Assembly (NCBI RefSeq): GCF_009827395.1
Contig: NZ_WTYX01000002.1
Coordinates: 310,001-374,000, forward strand
DNA: 64,000 nucleotides
From: Pontixanthobacter aquaemixtae
GTDB taxonomy: Bacteria; Pseudomonadota; Alphaproteobacteria; Sphingomonadales; Sphingomonadaceae
Reading direction: 5' to 3'
The notes below the pieces were generated by a model. It ran no database searches, had not been told where the DNA came from, and saw only the letters and a list, made by a program, of their open reading frames with translations. Made by a program: the position numbers and the translations under genes. Positions 49,233 through 56,107 of the stretch are shown here, piece by piece. Position 1 is the first letter of the stretch, and every line of letters starts with the position of its first letter.

Positions 49233-49699
49233 ACCATTTCGCGCTTGATATGCCCGCGGATGGTTTCGCGCATCGCCAAAGCGTCTTCATTTGCGAGGCC
49301 GGGAAGATGCACCGACGCGTTGTGCGAACCGGCGGTATGCAGCGTCAGCGTGGCAATCCCATAGGCGCGCTGCAGCGGTCCCTGATTGACATCAATATGC
49401 TGGACCCGGCCAAACGGGACCACCGTGTCCGAATTGAACAGAATGCCCTTCACCACGCGCAGCCGGTCGTCACCCATATCATATCCGCGCGCGTGATAGC
49501 GGCGCAGCGGAATGCGGATAACAAGGAACGCTGCAACAAGGAAAACCGGTACCACAAACACGCCGAAAGGCAGGATTTGCACCGCTTCGAGCACAATAGA
49601 GCCGATAACAAACGGCAGCGCTGTCAGAAACGCGACTATCCGCGTGACTTTCACATGATTGGGATGAAGCGGGGTGAGATTCTCTTCGTTTTCGTCCAT
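49229..49699 (-). CDS. Small membrane PH-domain protein (YdbS-like)
   Basis: 156 residues: two membrane helices (about residues 25-65) followed by one bacterial PH domain (LRVVKGILFNSDTVVPFGRV, QHIDVNQGPLQRAYGIATL). Partner of the larger PH-domain protein, with overlapping stop and start. The two probably form one membrane complex. Confidence 0.85.
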   Translation of the reverse strand: MDENEENLTPLHPNHVKVTRIVAFLTALPFVIGSIVLEAVQILPFGVFVVPVFLVAAFLVIRIPLRRYHARGYDMGDDRLRVVKGILFNSDTVVPFGRVQHIDVNQGPLQRAYGIATLTLHTAGSHNASVHLPGLANEDALAMRETIRGHIKREMV

Positions 49700-49747
49700 G
49701 GTGCTTTAGATGGATAATACGCTTCGGCTTGGCAAGGCTTTACCCGA

Positions 49748-50923
49748 TCACTTGGCGCGTTGATTGAACCGGCGACCGATCATCGAAGCGGTGATATTGC
49801 TTTTCTGCACATCGGTGGTGCCGCCAGCGATTCCCCATGCAAAACCGTCTCGCAGACGCTGTTCCATCGGATATTCCTTCGAATAGCCATAGCCGCCCAT
49901 CACTTGCACGCCGAGCGAAGTTACGTCGCGGACCATTTCGTTGGAGAAGCATTTGGCGAGCGAACTTTCATAAACGGTGGGCAGGCCATTGCCGGAATTC
50001 GCCGCGGCCCGCCAGATCAACAGCCGCGCAGCATCGACTTGCATGGCCATTTCGGCGAGCTTCATTTGCACCGCCTGAAAATCGACGATCGGCTTCCCGA
50101 ATGCCTCGCGCTCCTGCGTGTAATCGAGCGCATCTTCGAGCGCCGCCGCCGCTACTCCCAATCCCATCGTTGCATTGCCGCAGCGCTCCAGCCCGAATGC
50201 GCTCATCAGCTTGCCGAAACCACCTGCGCCGACGATCAAATTTCCGGCAGGAACGCGCACATCGTCGAGGAAAATATCGGCCGATGGAATTCCCCTGAAG
50301 CCCATCAGCTCTTCGGGTTTGCCGAATGATACGCCATTGTCATTCTTACCGACCAGTACGGCACCAATACCCTTGGCGCCTTCAATGGGCTTTCCCCCTT
50401 CGGTGAAACGGCAATAGGTTATGTAGTAATGCGAATGCCCAGCACCCGAACTCCAGCGCTTTTGCCCATTCAGCACGATTTCCTCGCCGTCCACAAGCGC
50501 CGTCGTGGTGAGATCGGTAAGCGCCGTTCCTGCCCCCGGTTCGGACATCGCCACCGCGACAATCTTCTCTCCCCGGATCACTTCGGGCAGAATGGCGCTC
50601 TTCAACGCGTCGGACCCGAATTGTTCGATAGTCCGCACCGGTCCGGTCAAAGCCTCGAACACCGGAAACGCCACCGCGACAGAGATTTGCGCAAATTCTT
50701 CCAGCACCAGCAGGGCATCAAGATGGCTTAGCCCCATTCCGCCATATTGTTCGGGCAGATTGATCCCGAGAAATCCCATTTCGCCATAGCGCCGCAACAT
50801 GTCATCGGGGACGGGCTTGTCATCGCGTTCGAGCTCGCGTGCCAAATCGGGCAGTTCCGCCCGCGCAAATTTGCGCGCCGCTTCCTGCAATTCACGCTGT
50901 TGTTCGCTCAAACCAAAATGCAT
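49748..50923 (-). CDS. Acyl-CoA dehydrogenase with the catalytic Glu in the isovaleryl-CoA-dehydrogenase position
   Basis: FAD flavoenzyme, 391 residues, with AMSEPGAGTALTDL (FAD/substrate loop), REAFGKPIVDFQAVQ and GGYGYSKEYPMEQRLRDG. At the usual catalytic Glu site (the YEGT motif) it reads IAGGT, so that Glu is missing. Glu246 in AFGLERCGN aligns with the alternative base used by isovaleryl-CoA and long-chain enzymes. A branched-chain or long-chain substrate is therefore more likely. GGGAGAT precedes the ATG. Confidence 0.92.
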   Translation of the reverse strand: MHFGLSEQQRELQEAARKFARAELPDLARELERDDKPVPDDMLRRYGEMGFLGINLPEQYGGMGLSHLDALLVLEEFAQISVAVAFPVFEALTGPVRTIEQFGSDALKSAILPEVIRGEKIVAVAMSEPGAGTALTDLTTTALVDGEEIVLNGQKRWSSGAGHSHYYITYCRFTEGGKPIEGAKGIGAVLVGKNDNGVSFGKPEELMGFRGIPSADIFLDDVRVPAGNLIVGAGGFGKLMSAFGLERCGNATMGLGVAAAALEDALDYTQEREAFGKPIVDFQAVQMKLAEMAMQVDAARLLIWRAAANSGNGLPTVYESSLAKCFSNEMVRDVTSLGVQVMGGYGYSKEYPMEQRLRDGFAWGIAGGTTDVQKSNITASMIGRRFNQRAK

Positions 50924-51014
50924 CGAAATCTCCCATATTGAGGGAGATACGCTGCCCGAAGCTTGGGGGCAGCGCAAGAGAGCGGGCGCTGCTCCAGCGC
51001 GCCGATTGCAGATA

Positions 51015-51052
51015 CGAAAAGAGCACCCGGATTGGAGGGTCCGGATGCTCTT
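51015..51052 (-). terminator. Intrinsic terminator after the Gly-rich exported protein gene
   Basis: A 13-bp stem with one mismatch (51019-51031 with 51040-51052) and an 8-base loop; on the minus strand it ends in CTCTTTTCG. Located 17 bases beyond the stop at 51070. Confidence 0.8.
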
Positions 51053-51069
51053 CCCGTTGGTCCGCTGTC

Positions 51070-51975
51070 TTACTTCGCAGCGGTATCGCTATCCGGCTGC
51101 TGCATTTCCGGTTCGTCAGCATTGTTGCTGGCTTCGGCCTCGCCAGAACCCATCACCAAGGCGTTTCCGCTGGTCGAGAACTGGTTGGCAGGAACAAGCG
51201 AACGCGTGCCATTTGCTTCGACCAGGACTTGCTGCACCTGACCGCGGCCATTGGCGATAAGCTCGCGGACCTTGCCAATCCGCTGTCCGCTGGGCGCAAT
51301 AACAGGCATGCCCGGCGCGACACCGAAAGCGCCCTGGCCATTGGCGGCACTGCTTCCGGCCACCGCCAGCGGCGATGACATCAAGCTGCCATTGCCGCTC
51401 GCTTCACCCGAACCTTCGCCCGATGCGCCGGCAGATGTTGCAGCGCCAGCAACGCCGCGCGCCTGACCAACAGCAGATCCGGCGACGCTGCGCGTTGTGC
51501 CGATCGCACCGCGCGCTTGCGAAACACCGCGATTTGCCGCGCCGCGCACAGCATCGGTGCCAATCAGCTGCGCTTCTGCGCTGCCATTGCCCGAAGCTTC
51601 GGCGTTACCCGACGCGGTCGCGCCCGAAGTGGTCATGGGAATGCTTGCGAGCTGCGAAACGCCGCCCGTCAATCCTGCGTTTGCGTTGCCATTGGCACTG
51701 GCCCGGCCATTGCGGGTGTCCACGCTTTGATTGGCATTTGCGTCCGCTTCGCCCTGGGCTGCAGCGCGCGTGGTGCTTTCGACCGAATCGGTTGTTGTGC
51801 GCACCGTGCGTTTAACCGTGCGAACCGGAGTTGCCGTGTCGATGCCCGAGGTAATCGACCCGCCGAGGCCGCCGCCCAAACCGCCGCCAAGGCCACCGCT
51901 GCCGCCCAGCAATTGTGCCTGCGCGGGAACCGAGATGAGTGTGAGTGCCGATGCGGCAAAAAGTAGAGCTTTCAT
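51070..51975 (-). CDS. Exported Gly/Ala/Ser-rich repetitive protein with PRC-barrel-like C-terminus
   Basis: 301 residues. A signal peptide (MKALLFAASALTLISVPAQAQ) is followed by GGLGGGLGGGLGG, a long Ala/Gly/Ser/Asn/Gln region with repeated phrases (EASGNGSAEAQ, GEASGNGSL), and a C-terminal stretch resembling a PRC barrel (GMPVIAPSGQRIGKVRELIA and VLVEANGTRSLVP). GGAAGGA lies upstream of the ATG at 51975. A GGATT-N17-CGTT promoter element precedes it, placing it in the regulon proposed for the neighbouring ECF sigma factor. Function unknown; surface or matrix protein is a guess. Confidence 0.75.
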   Translation of the reverse strand: MKALLFAASALTLISVPAQAQLLGGSGGLGGGLGGGLGGSITSGIDTATPVRTVKRTVRTTTDSVESTTRAAAQGEADANANQSVDTRNGRASANGNANAGLTGGVSQLASIPMTTSGATASGNAEASGNGSAEAQLIGTDAVRGAANRGVSQARGAIGTTRSVAGSAVGQARGVAGAATSAGASGEGSGEASGNGSLMSSPLAVAGSSAANGQGAFGVAPGMPVIAPSGQRIGKVRELIANGRGQVQQVLVEANGTRSLVPANQFSTSGNALVMGSGEAEASNNADEPEMQQPDSDTAAK

Positions 51976-52026
51976 GGTATGTCCTTCCTTCAAATCACAG
52001 CGGGTTTAGTCACCGCTCAAGGACAC

Positions 52027-52052
52027 AACGGATCGGGTGTCTGGTTTAATCC
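52027..52052 (-). promoter_or_regulatory. ECF-type promoter element upstream of the Gly-rich protein gene
   Basis: On the minus strand GGATTAAAC starts at 52052 and CGTT ends at 52027, with exactly 17 bases between GGATT and CGTT. The predicted RNA start is near 52020, about 45 bases before the ATG. It shares GGATTAAAC and ACCCGATCCGTT-like bases with the element upstream of the S8 protease. Confidence 0.65.
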
Positions 52053-52082
52053 ATCCGGCCGGAAACTTTTTGTGAGGCGCGC

Positions 52083-53324
52083 TTATTTTTGCGCGCAGCC
52101 GCCGCAAACCAGGCCGTTGCCATAAGTGGCATCGGGGCCCTTTTTGCCCAGATCAACCGCTTGCGCATTGAGAGTCCCGCGCCAGCTTGTCCCGCGCGAC
52201 AGGGCGGCCGCGACCCGCGCGGCGACCAGGGGGGTTGCAAAGGACGTACCGCGAACCTTGATCCGCTTCCCCTTGGCATTGATCGCATAGACATCGGCCC
52301 CAGGGGCAGCATAATCGAGATGCAGCGCGCGGCCCGCCTCGATCAAGGCACGATTGCGGCGGTCCACACCGGTCACCGCAACCACACCCGAATAGGAAGC
52401 GGGATAAGCGGCCGGGGCGGCAGGGCCATCATTGCCCACTGCAGCGACAACGACGACACCCTTGCGCTGCGCTGCGCTGATCGCGCGCTGCACAACCGTA
52501 TTGCGCGGCCCAACCAGGCTGATCGTGACAACACGGCTGCCTTTGGAAGTGAGCCAGCCCAGCCCGCGCGCTATGGCGAGCGCGTTGCCGCCGGCGCGAT
52601 CGGTCCCGTAAACATCGGCGACATGGATGGTTTGCACGCCCGTTTTCCTGAGCAAAGACGCAACCGCGCTGCCGTGATTGCTGGGCACCGGCGCGCCTTC
52701 GGCAAATCCGCGTGTCGAAACAACGGGCACCGATGAGCCGGCGGCACCGTCGATCACGCCCACGGGAACCGAAATGCTGGAGGCTGCGGCGCGCGAGGCA
52801 GTTGCCGCATTGGCGGCCACCGCGGTGCTGCCTTGGGTGAAATGCAGATTGTCGGCCGAGACATCCGCCGATGGCATCAGAGTGGCCAGCGCAGCTTCCG
52901 CTTCTGCCAGTTTCATTGCTTTTGGCACCGAAAGCCGCACTACCGAAAAATCGAGGCCTTCGATCTGTTCTTCGCCCAGCAATGCGAAGCCCGCGGCTTT
53001 TGCGCGCGCAATCTCGGCGGTGGTGACGCCCATGACCAGCAATTCACCACGCCGTGCGGGCGCGCCTTCTGCATCCAGTTCAATGCTATCGCGATTCTTG
53101 CGCACGAGCCGGTTGATGTCGCGCAATCTCTGCTCCGCCAAGCGTTCAACCTGCGCGAGCGTGCCGCGCTCCAGATCCGAAACCGAATTGGTCACAGGGC
53201 GCAGCACGTCTCCGGCACCGGGCACACCAACCGGCGGCAGACTAAGCTGCGCGGCTACTGGCGCAGCGCCGAGCACCACAAAGGCTGCCAGCGCAAACAG
53301 ATGTTTGAGATTGAAACGGGCCAT
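52083..53324 (-). CDS. Exported subtilisin-like S8 serine protease
   Basis: 413 residues. Signal peptide (LFALAAFVVLGAAPVAAQ), a long N-terminal region (about 27-185) that may be a propeptide, then the peptidase domain with the full triad: Asp192 in VGVIDGAAG, His217 in SNHGSAVAS and Ser361 in RGTSFATPLVAA, plus oxyanion Asn298 in AVGNDGPA. The C-terminus ends with a Cys pair (VCGGCAQK). Divergent from the sigma factor gene across an 80-bp region carrying back-to-back promoter elements. Confidence 0.92.
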   Translation of the reverse strand: MARFNLKHLFALAAFVVLGAAPVAAQLSLPPVGVPGAGDVLRPVTNSVSDLERGTLAQVERLAEQRLRDINRLVRKNRDSIELDAEGAPARRGELLVMGVTTAEIARAKAAGFALLGEEQIEGLDFSVVRLSVPKAMKLAEAEAALATLMPSADVSADNLHFTQGSTAVAANAATASRAAASSISVPVGVIDGAAGSSVPVVSTRGFAEGAPVPSNHGSAVASLLRKTGVQTIHVADVYGTDRAGGNALAIARGLGWLTSKGSRVVTISLVGPRNTVVQRAISAAQRKGVVVVAAVGNDGPAAPAAYPASYSGVVAVTGVDRRNRALIEAGRALHLDYAAPGADVYAINAKGKRIKVRGTSFATPLVAARVAAALSRGTSWRGTLNAQAVDLGKKGPDATYGNGLVCGGCAQK

Positions 53325-53356
53325 AGGTTCTTTTTTCCATATTTTGCATTAAGCAT

Positions 53357-53382
53357 GGATGAAACGAACCGGGTCATCCGTT
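53357..53382 (+). promoter_or_regulatory. ECF-type promoter element for the sigma factor gene
   Basis: GGATGAAAC at 53357-53365 and CGTT at 53379-53382, again with 17 bases between GGATG and CGTT. With the minus-strand element it forms a near-palindrome, GGATGAAACG...CGTTTAATCC (53357-53388). This would let one sigma factor drive both divergent genes, including its own. Confidence 0.65.
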
Positions 53383-53388
53383 TAATCC
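53363..53388 (-). promoter_or_regulatory. ECF-type promoter element for the S8 protease
   Basis: On the minus strand GGATTAAAC (from 53388) and CGTT (53366-53363) are spaced 17 bases apart. The RNA start would fall near 53356, about 32 bases before the protease ATG. It interlocks with the plus-strand element 53357-53382. Confidence 0.65.
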
Positions 53389-53404
53389 ATGGAAGGCAAA
53401 GACA

Positions 53405-53893
53405 CTGAGTAACCGTTTCGAGCAGGATATGCTTGCGATATTGCCCCGGCTGCGTCGTTTCGCAATCGGGCTGTCGGGCAATCCGGCAGACGGGGATGAT
53501 CTTTGCCAGATGACAATCGAGCGCGCGCTGACCAATCGCGAGAAGTGGCAGGAAGGCACGCGGCTCGACAGCTGGATGTACCGGATTATGCGCAATATCT
53601 ATATCGATGAAGGACGGGCCAGCACGCGCAGGGTCCAGACCTTTGTAGACGAGGAAGCAGGCCTTTCGGTCGGTGCCGATGGCGGGCAGGAAGCCCAGGT
53701 CGAATTGACCAATGTCGACCGCGCTATGGCAAAGCTGCCCGAAGATCAACGCGAAGCCGTGCTGCTCGTGATGGTCGAAGGCTATGCCTATAAAGAAGCC
53801 GCAGAGATTGTCGGCTGCCCGGTCGGCACGCTCAATTCGCGGCTGGTGCGCGGGCGCGATGCGCTGATGGAAATTCTGGGAGACGGATCATGA
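53405..53893 (+). CDS. ECF-family RNA polymerase sigma factor, probable CTG start
   Basis: About 162 residues. Region 2 (NPADGDDLCQMTIERAL, LDSWMYRIMRNIYIDE) and region 4 (LPEDQREAVLLVMVEGYAYK, EAAEIVGCPVGTLNSRLVRG) are intact. The first ATG in frame is at 53429 and has no spaced ribosome-binding site. CTG at 53405 adds SNRFEQD, as in related proteins, and has GGAAGG eight bases upstream, so CTG initiation is my choice. ATGA overlap with the anti-sigma gene. No PhyR or NepR gene is nearby, so this is not the general-stress EcfG locus. Confidence 0.88.
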   Translation: MSNRFEQDMLAILPRLRRFAIGLSGNPADGDDLCQMTIERALTNREKWQEGTRLDSWMYRIMRNIYIDEGRASTRRVQTFVDEEAGLSVGADGGQEAQVELTNVDRAMAKLPEDQREAVLLVMVEGYAYKEAAEIVGCPVGTLNSRLVRGRDALMEILGDGS

Positions 53894-54600
53894 TGATCAC
53901 GCCTGAAGAACTCGCTGCTTTTGCCGATGGCGAAGTGACCGGCGCACGCGAAGCGGAAATCGCCGCGATGGTCGATGCCGATCCAGAGCTGGCGCGCAAA
54001 GTGGCCGCGCATAAAGCGCTCAAGGATCAGCTGGGCGCGCATTTCGCGCCGATTCTGGAGCAGGAACTCCCCGAAAACCTGACTGCGCCGCTCAAGAGCG
54101 AAGCCGAAATTGTCGACTTCCAGGCTGCCAAAGACGCGCGGACGCCCAAGGCAGCGAATGATGACAACCCCGCGATAAAACGTTGGGGCCGGTTCGCCGG
54201 ACCAGTGCTGGCGGCATCGCTGGCGGTTGCGATATTCTTGCCGCGCGGTGGCGACGGGGCAGAAGACTATGCCGATGTCCAGCTGGCGGCCGTGCTCGAC
54301 AGTCAACTGGTTGCCGAACAAGGCAGCAATGCGGACACGCGGATATTGCTGAGCTTCCAGAATGACGATGGCGAATTTTGCCGTGCATTCAGCGGCGCCG
54401 ACGCGTCGGGCATTGCTTGCCGCGACACCGAAGGCTGGCAATTGCGCCACTCGGGCGGCGCGGGCGACCAACAAAGCACCGAATTCCGCCAGGCAGGCAA
54501 TGAAGATGCCGATCTGATGGCGATTGTACAGGAGATGGCAGCCGGACCGGCGCTTGACCAGGACCAAGAAGCGGCAGCGAAAGAGAAGGGCTGGCAGTAA
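53890..54600 (+). CDS. Membrane anti-sigma factor
   Basis: 236 residues. The N-terminal cytoplasmic part (TPEELAAFADGEVTGAREAE) resembles anti-sigma domains without the zinc HxxxCxxC motif. One membrane helix lies at about residues 102-118 (FAGPVLAASLAVAIFL), and a periplasmic domain follows with two Cys (EFCRAF, IACRDTEGW) that could form a disulfide. ATGA overlap with the sigma gene, the usual arrangement. Release of the sigma factor probably responds to an envelope signal, inferred from topology. Confidence 0.82.
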   Translation: MMITPEELAAFADGEVTGAREAEIAAMVDADPELARKVAAHKALKDQLGAHFAPILEQELPENLTAPLKSEAEIVDFQAAKDARTPKAANDDNPAIKRWGRFAGPVLAASLAVAIFLPRGGDGAEDYADVQLAAVLDSQLVAEQGSNADTRILLSFQNDDGEFCRAFSGADASGIACRDTEGWQLRHSGGAGDQQSTEFRQAGNEDADLMAIVQEMAAGPALDQDQEAAAKEKGWQ

Positions 54601-54721
54601 AGCCGGCCCGCTTTTGCAAGAGAGCTGGCCAGAGGACCTTGGATACTTAAGTTCCCGCCAAAGAGGGCGGGACTCGCGTTTGTGAAAGCGCATCTATCCA
54701 TCAACGCCTTTACAGCGCGCA

Positions 54722-54751
54722 CAAAAAAGGGCCGGCGCATTGCCGACCCTT
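54722..54751 (-). terminator. Intrinsic terminator of the 115-residue protein gene
   Basis: A 10-bp stem with one G-U pair (54727-54736 with 54742-54751), 5-base loop, and on the minus strand a T run. It lies 25 bases past the stop at 54777. A second, weaker 7-bp stem at 54653-54672 may end the anti-sigma transcript from the other side. Confidence 0.82.
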
Positions 54752-54776
54752 TCCCGCCCAGGGGGGCTGTTCGGAT

Positions 54777-55124
54777 TTAACCGACGGTCACCGAACCCAT
54801 CCGGTAACCGCGCTCTGCCATTTCCTTGACATAGTGGCGGCGCTCTCCGGCCAGCTCGAATGTATATTCTTCCCACGCATCGCGAATATCTTCGATGTCG
54901 CTGGCACGATTGAGATCGCTTGCCAGCTCTTTTTGCGCTTCGTTGATATCGCCGCGGTAGTCGAACCAGAAACGGTTTTCGATACCTGCAATGGGGCTGG
55001 TGATGATTCGCTTTTCCTCTTCGCGGGCCAGCGCTTCTTCGGCCAGCAGAGGTGCGGTAGCATTGGCCGTGATCGACAGCGTGCCGATTGCGACAGCGAG
55101 AGTGGCTGCGAGTGTCTTTTTCAT
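54777..55124 (-). CDS. Small exported protein of unknown function (candidate sigma target)
   Basis: 115 residues. Signal peptide MKKTLAATLAVAIGTLSITA with cleavage near ANA. The mature part is charged and probably helical (AEEALAREEEKRI, INEAQKELASDLNRASDIED, EMAERGYRMGSVTVG). I do not recognise a domain. The open frame extends upstream, but the Lys-rich signal start at 55124 is clear. A GGATT-N17-CGTT element upstream links it to the ECF locus. Confidence 0.78.
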   Translation of the reverse strand: MKKTLAATLAVAIGTLSITANATAPLLAEEALAREEEKRIITSPIAGIENRFWFDYRGDINEAQKELASDLNRASDIEDIRDAWEEYTFELAGERRHYVKEMAERGYRMGSVTVG

Positions 55125-55178
55125 AATTCGTCTCCAATTGCTGATCTGGGCCGCGATTTGCCGGCCAGTCACAGGGGA

Positions 55179-55204
55179 AACGAGCGCCACGCGGAATTTA
55201 ATCC
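55179..55204 (-). promoter_or_regulatory. ECF-type promoter element upstream of the 115-residue protein gene
   Basis: On the minus strand GGATTAAAT begins at 55204 and CGTT ends at 55179, with 17 bases between GGATT and CGTT. The RNA start near 55172 gives a ~48-base leader. It matches the other three elements in GGATKAAA and CGTT but not in the spacer core. Confidence 0.6.
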
Positions 55205-55240
55205 GGCGCAATCGCGAAATTGTGAAAAATTTTCTGGAAT

Positions 55241-55274
55241 TGATGGTGCTGCTAGGGAGAATTGAACTCCCGAC
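55241..55274 (-). pseudogene. Orphan tRNA-Thr 3'-end fragment (34-bp direct repeat, copy 1)
   Basis: This 34-bp block is identical to 59478-59511, the 3' end of the intact tRNA-Thr gene including T-arm, acceptor 3' strand and encoded CCA. Similarity carries on with single mismatches a few bases either side. No D-arm or anticodon arm follows; instead there is a short palindrome, TTCGCC-GAA-GGCGAA, at 55275-55289. It cannot be a working tRNA. It has the form of the att remnant left at the far end of an element integrated into a tRNA gene. Confidence 0.85.
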
Positions 55275-55308
55275 TTCGCCGAAGGCGAACGGGCCTATGC
55301 CATACGCG

Positions 55309-56064
55309 CTAAGAGTTCGGCATGTCAGCTGAACCGAAATGAAAATCCGGCAGCGAATCGAACGCCTTGCGCAGAGCCTCTCCCCAACCAGTCGAAATCT
55401 GCTGGAAATAAGGATCGGAACGCTCGACGCGCTGCTGTGCTGTGATTGCGAAACTGTCCGTCGCATAAGCTTGAACATCGAGCGGCAAATCAACCGCCAG
55501 ATTCGCCCTGATTGTCGAATCGAAAGAAACGAGCATCAGTTTGACAGCATCCTCAAAGGACATTTCTGGATTAAACGCCCTCACCAAAATCGGCCTGCCA
55601 TATTTGGTTTCACCGCTCTGGAAAAAGGGCGCATCATCGCTCGCCTCGATGAAATTTCCTTCGGGATAAATCAGAAAAAGTCGAGGTTCGCTGCCTTTAA
55701 TCTGGCCGCCGATAATCAGCGTTGCGCCAAAGGGCGATGCAGCCTCTTGGCCCTCAGGTGCAAAGGTCTTCACAACTTCGCGCAAAGTTTCTCCCACAAT
55801 CGTAGCGACCTGGAACATCGAAGGTGCTTCGAGTATGGAGGGGCTACGATCTTCTGGTGCTTTGCTGCGTTCATCGAGCAAACTGACAACAGCCTGGGTC
55901 GTCGCGAGATTGCCTGCGGACAACAACGTGATCACGCGCTCGCCGGGCTTTTCCCAGCTCTTCATCTTGCACACTTGCGAGACATCATCGACGCCCGCAT
56001 TTGTGCGAGTGTCAGACATGAAAACGAGACCCTTATTGAGCCGAAGCCCGATACAATATGTCAT
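55309..56064 (-). CDS. Anbu, proteasome-like peptidase subunit
   Basis: 251-residue member of the Ntn-hydrolase proteasome/HslV group known as Anbu (ancestral beta subunit). The start MTYCIGLRLNKGLVFMSDTR would expose Thr2 as the catalytic nucleophile after Met removal; Asp18 in MSDTRTNAG and the Lys region MKSWEKPGERV are typical. FGATLIIGGQIKGSEPRLFL is the usual core. Encoded last in the operon, 43 bases after the transglutaminase. Its natural substrate is unknown. Confidence 0.93.
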   Translation of the reverse strand: MTYCIGLRLNKGLVFMSDTRTNAGVDDVSQVCKMKSWEKPGERVITLLSAGNLATTQAVVSLLDERSKAPEDRSPSILEAPSMFQVATIVGETLREVVKTFAPEGQEAASPFGATLIIGGQIKGSEPRLFLIYPEGNFIEASDDAPFFQSGETKYGRPILVRAFNPEMSFEDAVKLMLVSFDSTIRANLAVDLPLDVQAYATDSFAITAQQRVERSDPYFQQISTGWGEALRKAFDSLPDFHFGSADMPNS

Positions 56065-56107
56065 TATCTAATTACCCAGCGGTCGCGCATCATCCGCGCC
56101 GTGCGAA

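Noticed and set aside
53357-53388. General-stress EcfG promoter
   Set aside because: EcfG sites use GGAAC; here all four sites read GGATK, and no PhyR, NepR or histidine kinase gene is nearby.
55241-55320. A second complete tRNA gene
   Set aside because: Only the T-arm and acceptor 3' strand are present; no D-arm, anticodon arm or 5' acceptor strand can be folded from the adjoining bases.
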